Below, one piece after another: positions 35,909 through 45,525 of a DNA stretch of 64,000 nt. The stretch is from Lactiplantibacillus plantarum. Lineage in GTDB: Bacteria; Bacillota; Bacilli; Lactobacillales; Lactobacillaceae. The stretch is taken from assembly GCF_014131735.1 (NCBI RefSeq), contig NZ_CP039121.1:2976001-3040000 (forward strand). Direction: 5' to 3'. Position numbers and translations under genes: made by a program. How positions within the stretch are numbered: position 1 is the first letter of the stretch; every line of letters starts with the position of its first letter. The notes beneath the pieces were generated by a model, which worked only from the letters and a program-made list of their open reading frames with translations, did not search any database and was not told the DNA's origin.

Positions 35909-37552
35909 TTAACCTAACAACAGCGCAACCGCTTGATAGGATTGCATCGTCAATTGTGCTGTGACATTAACATCTTGATAATTGGAAAGTAACACCTGTG
36001 CACCGACCATTTCTTCCGGAAGTGTCACCGTTGTTGACTGACCATAAAAATTATTAAGCACTAATAACTTTTGTTGGTGATATGTCCGCCAATAGCCGAA
36101 GACTTGCGGATCATCTAAGCGCCACGATTGATAACCACCATCCGCGACGATCGGCATCGTTTTTCTTAGCTTAATGAGCCGTTGATAATAGTCAAAAATC
36201 TCGCCACTAGCCAATTCATGGGCCACGTTAATCGTCGCCTGATTAGTCGGTGTCAACCACGGTTTACCAGTAGTGAAACCAGCCTTGGCACTATCATCCC
36301 ATTGCATCGGCGTCCGCGAGTTATCGCGCGCCTTGGTCTTAACGATCGTAAACGCATCGTGATGACTGTACCCACTACGAATTAAAGCCCGATAAGCATT
36401 TAATGCCTCAATGTCCACGTAATCAGCCATATTGTCATAGTCCGGATCAGTCATGCCGAGTTCCTCACCCATATAGATAAATGGTGTCCCACGCAAGAGG
36501 TGAATGACCGTCGCCAGCATTTCAGCGGACTTGACACGATAACGACCGGCGTCACCAAAGCGATTCAGCGCTCGTGGCTGATCATGATTATTCCAAAACA
36601 AAGCCTGCCAGCCACCACCAGCTGCCATTCCACCGGCCCAACTATCTAATAATTGCTTCAATCGTGGGAAGTCGAAGGCCATTCGGGACCACTTCCGTCC
36701 ATCAACATAATCCGTCTTCAAATGATGGAAATTAAAGACCATTGAGAGTTCGTGATTAGCCGGATTAGTATAACCAACACTGTTCGCAACGGTTGTTGAA
36801 GACATCTCCCCCACTGTGACGCTATCTACATCCTGGCCGAAGCTTGCCGCGTTCAATTCCTTTAAATAATCATGAACAACGGGGGTGTCAGTATACAACG
36901 TCTTGCTAGGGACCCCCTTAGGTGCGTCCACCAACTTCTCAGCTTTACCGGTAACGTTGATGACATCGAAACGAAAACCCTGCACGCCCTTTTGCCGCCA
37001 GAAATTGACAACGGCGGCACACGCTTGTCGTACGGCCGGATTATGCCAATCCAAATCGGCCTGAGTCGGATCATATAAATGTAAATAGTACAAACCAGTA
37101 TCACCAAACGGCGCCCAGGCCGGACCACCAAATTTAGATTCCCAATTGGTCGGTAGACTACCATCAGCCTTGGGAGGACGGAGATAGTAAAACTTCTGAT
37201 ACTTCTCATCACCCGCCAAAGCCTTTTGAAACCACTCGTGTTCAGTTGAAGTATGATTAAGAACCATATCCAACATGACCCCGATACCATTTGCCTTCAG
37301 CTTTGCAACGAGTTCTTCAAAATCAGCCATCGTGCCAAACATGGGGTCAATATGGTAGTAATCTGCAATATCGTAACCGTTATCATTTTGTGGTGAGACA
37401 AAAAACGGATTAAACCAAATCATGTCAATATTCAACTTTTTGAGGTAGTCGATCTTTTCAATAACACCTCGTAAATCACCGACGCCATCGCCATTGCTGT
37501 CGTAAAACGACTTCGGATAAATCTGATAAATCACTTGTTCTGATAATTTCAT
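35909..37552 (-). CDS. treA: Alpha,alpha-phosphotrehalase (GH13)
   Basis: Glycoside hydrolase of 547 residues that splits trehalose-6-phosphate into glucose and glucose-6-phosphate. GH13 catalytic residues are visible: the nucleophile Asp in GFRFDVINV, the acid Glu in TVGEMSS and the third Asp in FWNNHDQPRA. The N-terminus (VIYQIYPKSFYDSNGDGVGDLRG) is typical. It lies between treR and the EIIABC gene, all in one direction and closely spaced. GAGAGGG before the ATG. Confidence 0.94.
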   Translation of the reverse strand: MKLSEQVIYQIYPKSFYDSNGDGVGDLRGVIEKIDYLKKLNIDMIWFNPFFVSPQNDNGYDIADYYHIDPMFGTMADFEELVAKLKANGIGVMLDMVLNHTSTEHEWFQKALAGDEKYQKFYYLRPPKADGSLPTNWESKFGGPAWAPFGDTGLYYLHLYDPTQADLDWHNPAVRQACAAVVNFWRQKGVQGFRFDVINVTGKAEKLVDAPKGVPSKTLYTDTPVVHDYLKELNAASFGQDVDSVTVGEMSSTTVANSVGYTNPANHELSMVFNFHHLKTDYVDGRKWSRMAFDFPRLKQLLDSWAGGMAAGGGWQALFWNNHDQPRALNRFGDAGRYRVKSAEMLATVIHLLRGTPFIYMGEELGMTDPDYDNMADYVDIEALNAYRALIRSGYSHHDAFTIVKTKARDNSRTPMQWDDSAKAGFTTGKPWLTPTNQATINVAHELASGEIFDYYQRLIKLRKTMPIVADGGYQSWRLDDPQVFGYWRTYHQQKLLVLNNFYGQSTTVTLPEEMVGAQVLLSNYQDVNVTAQLTMQSYQAVALLLG

Positions 37553-37576
37553 GCGCTATCCCTCTCATGCCAGATC

Positions 37577-38296
37577 TTATTTCTTAGTTCGCCGAGCAAA
37601 ATCGCGGAAACTAAAGCGGTCCGCCCGGTGTCGTGATTCCGTATACTGGAACGCTCGCGCATCCGTGAGGCTCGTCACGCTTCGAACAACTGCCACATAG
37701 GCGCCCTTACTAATAGCGAGGTGTTCGCGGTCCTCATCAGTTGCCGGCGCCATCGTAATTTCCTTCGTCGCGTAACCGATCGTCAACCCAAGCTGATTTT
37801 CAAAATACGCGTACAGTGAGTCTTCCGCCGCTTGCTTGGGAACTTTCGGAACGATCGATTTCAAAATATAATCCTTATCAATAATAGCTGGTTCGCCATC
37901 GATCACTCGGACTCGTTTGATGGCCGTCACTGGCGCTTCCGTCAATTCGGTACCAAGTGACGTAAAGTCAGCAACCGGTAACGTTGCATCCGGTTGATAG
38001 TCATAAACAATATTTTGCGTCTTAATGTGTAACTTTTCGGCTAACTCTTTATAACTCACAATGCCAGAAACTGGAAATTCATACTGTCGATGCTCAATCA
38101 CAATGGACCCTTTACCACGAATTTTTTGAATATAGCCATCCTCAGCCAATGTCGCTAATGCTTTGCGCCCAGTCTCACGTGAAATCCCATATAGCTCACA
38201 AAGTTGATGTTCACTCGGCAAATAACTCCCGATCGGGTAAACCTCCGCATCAATTTTCTGGAGCAAATCTTGATAAACTAAGGCCGCTTTATTCAC
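37577..38296 (-). CDS. treR: Trehalose operon repressor, GntR/HutC family
   Basis: Regulator of 239 residues. The GntR winged helix (about 5-70; LPSEHQLCELYGISRETGRKAL region) is followed by a UTRA sugar-phosphate domain. It probably binds trehalose-6-phosphate and releases the operators upstream. GTG at 38296 is chosen: AAAGGGG lies before it and the length matches TreR proteins; the frame is open 21 codons further out. treA follows 24 bases later, so the repressor gene is part of the operon it controls. Confidence 0.92.
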   Translation of the reverse strand: MNKAALVYQDLLQKIDAEVYPIGSYLPSEHQLCELYGISRETGRKALATLAEDGYIQKIRGKGSIVIEHRQYEFPVSGIVSYKELAEKLHIKTQNIVYDYQPDATLPVADFTSLGTELTEAPVTAIKRVRVIDGEPAIIDKDYILKSIVPKVPKQAAEDSLYAYFENQLGLTIGYATKEITMAPATDEDREHLAISKGAYVAVVRSVTSLTDARAFQYTESRHRADRFSFRDFARRTKK

Positions 38297-38309
38297 GGCA
38301 ACCACCCCT

Positions 38310-38324
38310 TTGTTATCGTTTTCA
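38310..38324 (-). promoter_or_regulatory. cre-like site in the treR leader
   Basis: TTGTTATCGTTTTCA fits WTGNAANCGNWNNCW with one mismatch. It lies 13 bases before the treR start codon, next to the ribosome binding site, where CcpA could block transcription. Confidence 0.5.
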
Positions 38325-38337
38325 TTTATGAATATAG

Positions 38338-38426
38338 ACTTGTTTAGACAAGTTGTCAATATTTAAGTAATAACCCAATTAAATTTGTAGATTATACCAG
38401 CCAGATCAAGTCTAGACATGTCTAGA
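38338..38426 (-). promoter_or_regulatory. Two TreR operator candidates
   Basis: Site 1, ACTTGTTTAGACAAGT (38338-38353), is a near-perfect palindrome. Site 2, TCTAGACATGTCTAGA (38411-38426), is a perfect one. Both contain the TCTAGACA/TGTnTAGA half typical of HutC-type regulators. Autoregulation of the treR operon is the simplest reading. Confidence 0.65.
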
Positions 38427-38536
38427 GTTCACAAAATCCGAGCTTATATTTCAGTATTCAATAACTGCTTCATAATAAGTGCCAGCACCTATACAGTATT
38501 GGTTGAACTAGCAGGATAGTCCGCACCATAATAAAA

Positions 38537-38584
38537 AATCGACATTCGCAGAGCGCTAACAGCAATCTCCAACCAATGTCGATT
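38537..38584 (-). terminator. Terminator of the DUF2089 operon
   Basis: AATCGACATT (38537-38546) pairs with AATGTCGATT (38575-38584). Read on the minus strand it is followed by TTTTTT. Confidence 0.75.
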
Positions 38585-38611
38585 CTATATCTGATGATTT
38601 CATTAATATTA

Positions 38612-38899
38612 CTATTTTCGCAATAAATCTTTCGCTTTCATTGTTGCTACTTCTTTTTTCATTTTTCTCTTTCGGTTCACGAGTGCATCTATCCAGATAC
38701 CATTCAGCACGGCTTCGCCAACTAACAATACGGTTACTATTGATAATAAAGAGACCTCTTTTGTAAAAACAATGTAAATAATAAAGCCTAAAAAGCCAGC
38801 TCCCGGAATTGCCCCAAACCACCTTGGTAAGTATCGATCTAACATATAGAGCACTGCAACGACCAACATACCAATCAGAATTCCTTTAAAATCACTCAT
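38612..38899 (-). CDS. Small membrane protein
   Basis: Protein of 95 residues with three hydrophobic segments (about 6-22, 30-47 and 50-68) and a strongly basic cytoplasmic tail. No family recognised. Its start overlaps the end of the DUF2089 gene by 8 bases, so the two are translationally coupled and probably work together, with the DUF2089 protein likely controlling the pair. GGAGGAA before the ATG. Confidence 0.75.
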   Translation of the reverse strand: MSDFKGILIGMLVVAVLYMLDRYLPRWFGAIPGAGFLGFIIYIVFTKEVSLLSIVTVLLVGEAVLNGIWIDALVNRKRKMKKEVATMKAKDLLRK

Positions 38900-39170
38900 G
38901 TTGTTCCTCCCTAAAGTCAGTAATAATCTGTTTTGCTACCTCTAACGATAATTTCTCATCGATTACCAATTTCATAACCTTCGTTTCAAACGTATTTGCA
39001 CCGTTGTCCTCAATAAAGTTAATTTTTTGAATAATCGTGTTTAACCGCATTCGCACGGTTGGATAACTCACTTGATAAATCTTAGCGAGTTGTTTTAGAG
39101 AACCTGAGGCAATAACCAATTGTTTAACAAATTCCTGATCCTCACGTTCTAAATTCACAAACCAGTCCAT
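38892..39170 (-). CDS. DUF2089-like DNA-binding protein
   Basis: Protein of 92 residues that resembles DUF2089. A helix-turn-helix is visible near 22-46 (SGSLKQLAKIYQVSYPTVRMRL), followed by a helical tail with acidic residues. Members are small regulators usually encoded next to a small membrane protein, as here. Two direct repeats in its promoter may be its own operator. Confidence 0.75.
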   Translation of the reverse strand: MDWFVNLEREDQEFVKQLVIASGSLKQLAKIYQVSYPTVRMRLNTIIQKINFIEDNGANTFETKVMKLVIDEKLSLEVAKQIITDFREEQHE

Positions 39171-39189
39171 AGCATCCCTCTTTTTTAAT

Positions 39190-39220
39190 ATTGTTTATTA
39201 AACTTTAACATTGTTTATTA
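39190..39220 (-). repeat. Direct repeat in the DUF2089 promoter
   Basis: ATTGTTTATTA occurs at 39190-39200 and again at 39210-39220, exactly 20 bases apart, about two helical turns. This suits a protein binding two faces of the same DNA side. Confidence 0.55.
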
Positions 39221-39273
39221 TAATGTCAATAAAAAAGCATATATTTGATAACTGATACAATCCGGAGCTATTC

Positions 39274-39324
39274 AAATAAAGACGAGTACTCTAATCCAAA
39301 AGAATTACAGTACTCGCCTTATTT
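39274..39324 (-). terminator. Terminator of pnuC
   Basis: AAATAA-G-CGAGTACT (39274-39290) pairs with AGTACTCG-CTTATTT (39309-39324), with single-base bulges. Confidence 0.7.
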
Positions 39325-39368
39325 AGAATATTAACGCTACTAGTCTCAGTAAATTTATTAGCTGACCT

Positions 39369-40157
39369 TTAGTGATTCAATCCAAATGCCTGATTATCAC
39401 TAGCATCCGCGCTAGCTGCATCACTAGCTGCTTGTTCTTCGGCCATCAACCGAGCGCGTTCATGTTTGTTATACCAAGGTGAAACAGTGAAAGCCAAGAC
39501 ATCGTTCATCAGATAAACGGAACTATTAATGAACATTGCTAGTGTCGCCGAACCTTGACGGAACGAGATGAACCAGAGGACCATTTGTGCTAAACCAGAG
39601 GCAATCCACCAGAAATACTGGTTGTTGTAACGGAGGAAGCAAATAACGCCGGCCGTTAAACAAATCGCAAAACTAATGGCATCGACCCATGGCCGGGGAT
39701 CATCAGTTAAGGCACCAATAAGATAGCCGGAGATGGCATAAACAACTAAAGTTGCGACAATTGCGACGATCCACGTCTTACCCGTAAACTTCCGAATCTT
39801 TGAAACCATGTTGACGTTCCAATTAGCACTTAATAGTACTGGAATATCAAGCGTTACGACGTAGGCTAATTGTTCCCCAATGCTTAAATAGTTCTTAGCT
39901 GAAAAACCAACTACGATGAAGCAAGCGGCGGAGATGACGCCTAATAATCCATTGACTGACTTAGCCGCATTAATGGCTAACACACAAAGAACACCCAAAG
40001 TGGTCCCAATAAATGTTAAAATAGACAATGCTGTAATTGGCGCACTTACTAACGTCATTACTTGACATCCTAGGCTAAAATAGAATAGATAGTAGTTCTG
40101 TTGTGGCCAACCTTTTAGTTGGTGTGATAAGAATTTAAAATAATTACTCAAAATCAT
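39369..40157 (-). CDS. pnuC: PnuC family nicotinamide riboside/NMN transporter
   Basis: Membrane protein of 262 residues with about seven hydrophobic segments. The family imports NAD precursors by facilitated diffusion; its substrate (nicotinamide riboside in characterised members) is trapped by phosphorylation in the cell. The ribosome binding site AGAGGAG is very close to the ATG, so the TTG two codons later is another possible start. Divergent from map; the shared 361-base region holds palindromes that may be its operator. Confidence 0.88.
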   Translation of the reverse strand: MILSNYFKFLSHQLKGWPQQNYYLFYFSLGCQVMTLVSAPITALSILTFIGTTLGVLCVLAINAAKSVNGLLGVISAACFIVVGFSAKNYLSIGEQLAYVVTLDIPVLLSANWNVNMVSKIRKFTGKTWIVAIVATLVVYAISGYLIGALTDDPRPWVDAISFAICLTAGVICFLRYNNQYFWWIASGLAQMVLWFISFRQGSATLAMFINSSVYLMNDVLAFTVSPWYNKHERARLMAEEQAASDAASADASDNQAFGLNH

Positions 40158-40232
40158 GCTCCTCTTTCCGTTTTCATATGCGGTTGTAGGTGTCTAGTTG
40201 GCCAACCAGTCACGTCACACTACTACATGTAG

Positions 40233-40263
40233 TGTTTCCGTTTGAAACAACACAATATATTGT
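40233..40263. promoter_or_regulatory. Two palindromes in the pnuC-map intergenic region
   Basis: TGTTTC-CGTTT-GAAACA (40233-40249) and ACAATATATTGT (40252-40263) are perfect inverted repeats about 75-105 bases upstream of pnuC. One may bind an NAD-precursor repressor of NiaR or NrtR type, but I cannot match a known consensus. The rest of the 40158-40518 gap is AT-rich promoter sequence without a gene. Confidence 0.4.
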
Positions 40264-40518
40264 ATCATTATCTTGGCCGATGAAAAGGGTAAAATTCCAA
40301 ATTTATATTGAATTGTTTACAATTAATCCAACTGCGCCCCGGCAATTTGGTATTTTTGGCGTGCTGATTTTTTTATATTTTTTTGATTTCGGCCTACTGA
40401 TAGCGTTGTCAATATCAGGTCAAAACAATGCGTTTTGTCGCAATACAATGCTTGCAGTATACTGGAGAGGAACAAACTTTTAGCATCACAATATAATTAA
40501 TTTTTTTGGAGGAACCTC

Positions 40519-41310
40519 ATGATTACGCTTAAATCAGATCGCGAAATCAAAGGGATGCAAGCTGCCGGTGACATCATGGTTGGCCTGTTTCACGCCCTTG
40601 AAGACTACATCAAGCCCGGAATTACGACTTGGGATGTTGACCACTTTGCCTACGAATACATCGTTGCACACGACGCTACTCCTGGCGAACTCAACTTTGA
40701 AGGTTATAAGTACTCAACTTGTGTCAGCGTCAATGACATGATTTGTCACGGCTGTCCTAGTAAAGATATCTTGGTCAAAGATGGAGACTTATTAAAAGTT
40801 GATACCGTTATTAACTACCATGGCTACCTTAGTGACTCTTGCCACGCCTTTGTTGCTGGTACACCATCACCCGAAGTTAAAAAACTCATGGAAGTGACCC
40901 ATAAAGCGCTATACCTCGGTATTGACCAAGCCGTTGTTGGCAACCGAATTGGTGATATCGGCTGGGCTATTCAGAATTACGCTGAAAACGAAATGGGTTA
41001 CGGCGTTGTACGCGAATACATTGGTCATGGTATTGGACCGACGATGCACGAAAAGCCTGATGTTCCACATTATGGCGAAGCTGGTCACGGCACCCGTCTA
41101 AAAGCTGGTATGACCATTACTATCGAACCAATGGTCAATATTGGTGACTGGCGTTCTGGCGAAACTGCCGATGACGGTTGGACTGTTCGCACTTTAGATG
41201 GCAGTCTTAGCTGCCAATACGAGCACACCCTTGTCGTTACCGATGACGGTCCTAAGATTTTATCATCATTCGATAATGATTTTGATGCTAAATACTTATG
41301 GAATAAGTAA
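40519..41310 (+). CDS. map: Methionine aminopeptidase, type I
   Basis: Enzyme of 263 residues that removes the initiator Met from new proteins. The five metal ligands are present in order: two Asp in KVDTVINYHGYLSD, His in GHGIGPTMHEKPD, Glu in TIEPMV and Glu in CQYEHTL. The fold and length are those of the pita-bread family. A GGAGG lies before the ATG. Single gene with a strong terminator. Two or more map genes are common in lactobacilli; I cannot say whether this one is the essential copy. Confidence 0.94.
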   Translation: MITLKSDREIKGMQAAGDIMVGLFHALEDYIKPGITTWDVDHFAYEYIVAHDATPGELNFEGYKYSTCVSVNDMICHGCPSKDILVKDGDLLKVDTVINYHGYLSDSCHAFVAGTPSPEVKKLMEVTHKALYLGIDQAVVGNRIGDIGWAIQNYAENEMGYGVVREYIGHGIGPTMHEKPDVPHYGEAGHGTRLKAGMTITIEPMVNIGDWRSGETADDGWTVRTLDGSLSCQYEHTLVVTDDGPKILSSFDNDFDAKYLWNK

Positions 41311-41333
41311 TATCATTTAAATTATAATCACGA

Positions 41334-41384
41334 ACAATCCCACCCTAGTTTAGTCACTTGCTAATCAGGGTGGGATTGTTTTAG
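41334..41384 (+). terminator. Terminator of map
   Basis: ACAATCCCACCCT (41334-41346) pairs with AGGGTGGGATTGT (41367-41379), followed by TTTT. The stretch 41385-41640 that follows is AT-rich and shows no gene I can support. Confidence 0.88.
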
Positions 41385-41642
41385 TTATTATCAACAGCAC
41401 GTTCACTAGCTATTGTCAGAATAAAACTAGTTATATGTGTCTTGGAAAACGTCTTGATTATAAGACATGAAAAACTGATATTGGATAAATTTTAACATCT
41501 TTATCCTCGGTCACAATCAACTGATTCAACCACCTAATATATTTATTTTAATGACAACCGTTTGGCAAAACTAACGCTGATTCAATAACGTTCTCAGCCA
41601 ATCTTCATCTTTTACCGCTTATTGCAAATCGTCATTCACCAC

Positions 41643-41671
41643 TTGACGCGCTCAAAATCATCTTGTATAGT
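41643..41671 (+). promoter_or_regulatory. Promoter of the cysteine operon leader
   Basis: TTGACG (41643-41648) and TATAGT (41666-41671) are separated by 17 bases. Transcription would start near 41678, about 245 bases before cysK, leaving room for the leader peptide and terminator. Confidence 0.75.
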
Positions 41672-41742
41672 TAGTCCCAATTAATCCAGAGGAGGATCAG
41701 ACATGACTCAATTAACAAGTAGTGCTTTGAATAACTGTTGTT

Positions 41743-42834
<1,092 letters not shown>

Positions 42835-42845
42835 GGACTTTAACA

Positions 42846-43991
42846 ATGAAATTTGAAACCCAATTAATTCACGGTGGTATCAGTGAGGACGCCACTACTG
42901 GCGCGACTTCGGTACCCATCTACATGGCCTCGACCTTCCGCCAAACAAAAATCGGTCAAAATCAATACGAATATTCACGGACGGGAAATCCAACCCGGGC
43001 CGCCGTCGAAGCATTAATTGCCACCCTCGAACATGGCAGCGCTGGCTTCGCATTTGCTTCTGGCTCCGCTGCCATTAATACCGTCTTCTCACTATTCTCG
43101 GCTGGTGATCACATTATTGTGGGAAATGATGTCTACGGTGGCACCTTCCGCTTGATCGACGCCGTTTTGAAACACTTTGGCATGACTTTTACAGCCGTAG
43201 ATACGCGTGACTTGGCCGCCGTTGAAGCCGCAATTACCCCCACAACTAAGGCGATTTATTTGGAAACACCGACGAACCCGTTATTACACATTACGGATAT
43301 TGCTGCCATTGCGAAGCTCGCGCAAGCACACGATTTACTGAGTATCATCGACAACACCTTCGCCTCCCCATACGTCCAGAAGCCCCTGGATTTAGGCGTT
43401 GACATTGTTTTACACAGTGCTTCCAAGTATCTCGGTGGTCACAGTGATGTTATCGGTGGCTTGGTTGTCACCAAGACGCCAGCACTTGGCGAAAAAATCG
43501 GCTACTTGCAAAATGCCATCGGTAGTATTTTGGCCCCGCAAGAAAGCTGGCTATTACAACGTGGTATGAAGACTCTGGCATTGCGCATGCAAGCCCACCT
43601 GAATAATGCCGCTAAAATCTTTACTTACTTAAAGTCTCACCCAGCAGTTGCTAAGATTTACTATCCAGGCGATCCTGATAATCCCGATTTTTCGATTGCC
43701 AAGCAACAGATGAATGGCTTCGGCGCAATGATCTCGTTTGAATTACAACCAGGAATGAACCCCCAGACCTTCGTTGAACATTTACAAGTCATCACGCTCG
43801 CCGAAAGTCTCGGAGCATTGGAAAGTTTAATTGAAATTCCAGCCTTAATGACTCACGGTGCCATCCCACGCACAATTCGGCTACAGAATGGCATCAAAGA
43901 CGAGCTGATTCGCTTATCAGTCGGTGTTGAAGCCAGTGACGATTTGTTAGCAGACCTTGAGCGCGGGTTCGCTAGCATTCAGGCAGATTAA
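42846..43991 (+). CDS. Cystathionine gamma/beta-lyase
   Basis: PLP enzyme of 381 residues of the Cys/Met metabolism family. Lys194 in SASKYLGGHSD binds PLP, and SGSAAINTVF and ETPTNPLL are family landmarks. It would split cystathionine to cysteine (gamma) or to homocysteine (beta), completing transsulphuration after cysK. GAGG lies nine bases before the ATG at 42846; an ATG that overlaps the cysK stop has no such site. Gamma versus beta preference cannot be decided from sequence. Confidence 0.9.
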   Translation: MKFETQLIHGGISEDATTGATSVPIYMASTFRQTKIGQNQYEYSRTGNPTRAAVEALIATLEHGSAGFAFASGSAAINTVFSLFSAGDHIIVGNDVYGGTFRLIDAVLKHFGMTFTAVDTRDLAAVEAAITPTTKAIYLETPTNPLLHITDIAAIAKLAQAHDLLSIIDNTFASPYVQKPLDLGVDIVLHSASKYLGGHSDVIGGLVVTKTPALGEKIGYLQNAIGSILAPQESWLLQRGMKTLALRMQAHLNNAAKIFTYLKSHPAVAKIYYPGDPDNPDFSIAKQQMNGFGAMISFELQPGMNPQTFVEHLQVITLAESLGALESLIEIPALMTHGAIPRTIRLQNGIKDELIRLSVGVEASDDLLADLERGFASIQAD

Positions 43992-43995
43992 GCTG

Positions 43996-44538
43996 GTGTT
44001 TCAGACGGCTCGTGCCATTCTCAATCGTGACCCCGCCGCGATCAATTTGCGGACAGTTATGTTGACCTATCCTGGTATTCACGCGCTCGCCTGGTACCGG
44101 GTTGCCCATTATTTTGAAACACACCGTTTACCATTATTGGCCGCCTTGCTGAGCCAACATGCGGCCCGGCGTACCGGGATTCTGATTCACCCGGCCGCGC
44201 AAATTGGTCACCGGGTCTTCTTTGACCATGGTATTGGTACTGTCATTGGTGCAACGGCGGTCATTGAAGACGACGTTACAATTTTACACGGCGTCACTTT
44301 AGGCGCACGTAAAACCGAACAAGCTGGGCGCCGGCATCCCTATGTTTGTCGCGGTGCTTTCATTGGTGCCCACGCCCAACTCTTGGGCCCTATTAAGATT
44401 GGCGCCAACAGTAAAATTGGTGCTGGTGCGATTGTTTTAGACAACGTTCCCGCCCACGTTACTGCGGTCGGTAACCCGGCCCATCTAGTTGCCACTCAAT
44501 TGCATGCTTATCATGAAACAACCAGCAATCAAGCTTGA
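43996..44538 (+). CDS. cysE: Serine O-acetyltransferase
   Basis: Left-handed beta-helix acetyltransferase, about 180 residues from the GTG chosen here. Hexapeptide repeats dominate the second half (IGHRVFFDHGIGTVIGATAVI, GARKTEQAGRRHPYV, IGANSKIGAGAIVLDNVP). It makes O-acetylserine for CysK. The start is uncertain: the frame is open from 43957, GTG at 43996 follows AGG at a wide gap, and an ATT or CTG start near 43987-43993 is possible; some overlap with the lyase stop is likely, so translation may be coupled. The N-terminal NDPAA-type helix domain is short, as in Gram-positive CysE. Confidence 0.88.
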   Translation: MFQTARAILNRDPAAINLRTVMLTYPGIHALAWYRVAHYFETHRLPLLAALLSQHAARRTGILIHPAAQIGHRVFFDHGIGTVIGATAVIEDDVTILHGVTLGARKTEQAGRRHPYVCRGAFIGAHAQLLGPIKIGANSKIGAGAIVLDNVPAHVTAVGNPAHLVATQLHAYHETTSNQA

Positions 44539-44600
44539 TTCTTATCAAAACTGCGGCTTAGAATAACCGTTTGCTCGTATCAGTTATTGTGTCGACAATA

Positions 44601-44645
44601 AAACGTACTTATAAAATCAAAATTGATTTTATAAGTACGTTTTTA
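44601..44645. terminator. Terminator of the cysteine operon
   Basis: A perfect 20-bp stem (44601-44620 with 44623-44642), with only AA between the arms and Ts behind on both strands. Confidence 0.88.
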
Positions 44646-44677
44646 CGTTACTTTGAAAATTTATTTATTATCCACAA

Positions 44678-45226
44678 TTATTTGACAAACTTCGCTGCAA
44701 ATTCGCTGAATTGCTTACCAGCACCAGCTAAGAATGATTGGGTGCCTTCATTTGTGATATGACCATTTTCATCAGCCAACTTATCAGTATTACCGATGTA
44801 CAATTCTGGTTGTTGCATCGTTGGCATGTCTAAGAAGACCAAGGATTGACGTAAAACATGGTGTGCTAAGACGCCAGAGATACCAGAGATCGATTGGGAA
44901 GCAACCAAAGCAGGCTTGCCGCCCCAAACACTTTGACCCCATGGACGTGAAGCAACGTCCAAAGCATTCTTCAAGGCTGCTGGGATACTACGGTTATGTT
45001 CAGGTGTGACAAAGATGAACGCATCTTGAGCCGCAACGGCCTGACGAAATTCTGTATATTCTACGGGTGAATCCGCATCGTAGTCTTGGTTATATAGTGG
45101 CAACTTAGCGATATTTAAGTACGTTACTTCAGCGTCGTCTGGTAACCCAGCAACGATGGCTTCAGCGACCCCTTTAGAATAAGAATTTTTACGAATAGAA
45201 CCTACAATTACACCATATTTTGTCAT
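44678..45226 (-). CDS. NADPH-dependent FMN reductase family protein
   Basis: Flavodoxin-fold protein of 182 residues with the FMN phosphate loop GSIRKNSYSKGVA at the N-terminus and the PEHNRSIPAALKNALD motif of FMN-red/azoreductase proteins. These reduce FMN, quinones or azo dyes with NADPH. The frame is open 41 codons further upstream, but AAAGGA nine bases before the ATG at 45226 and the family start (MTKYGVIVGS) decide for the shorter form. Single gene. Confidence 0.92.
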   Translation of the reverse strand: MTKYGVIVGSIRKNSYSKGVAEAIVAGLPDDAEVTYLNIAKLPLYNQDYDADSPVEYTEFRQAVAAQDAFIFVTPEHNRSIPAALKNALDVASRPWGQSVWGGKPALVASQSISGISGVLAHHVLRQSLVFLDMPTMQQPELYIGNTDKLADENGHITNEGTQSFLAGAGKQFSEFAAKFVK

Positions 45227-45416
45227 ATCAAACAATCCTTTCAAAACTAATTTCTTCGTTTCACTTACTAATAGTAAGTATATCAAGTTGTTGAAAAAGT
45301 GCAACCATTTTAGCCTATCAATTTTCAAAATCACTTGTTCAATCGCCAAAAAACGTTGTTAAATCAAGACTTACGCTCCAGAAAAATATTTTAGTCTATG
45401 TCTAATTACCGACAGA

Positions 45417-45457
45417 AAAGGTCATCGGAGTATCAATGATTCCGATGACCCTTTCTT
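45417..45457 (-). terminator. Terminator of the DUF2252 gene
   Basis: AAAGGTCATCGGA (45417-45429) pairs with TCCGATGACCCTTT (45440-45453) with one bulge. It lies in the 45227-45525 gap, which holds no gene. Confidence 0.75.
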
Positions 45458-45525
45458 TATTTTCAATACACGTCTAATCGTCACGCGTTTCAGTGCGATA
45501 TTTGATCAACTCTTCGTTTAAACCA

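Noticed and set aside
36862..37290. 142-codon frame on the minus strand
   Set aside because: Alternative frame of treA with Arg/Ile-rich nonsense composition.
41334..41384. AGGGTGGGATT sequence as a possible T-box antiterminator for the cysteine genes
   Set aside because: It is one arm of the perfect terminator stem behind map, lies upstream of the cysteine promoter and lacks the ACCGCG part of the T-box.
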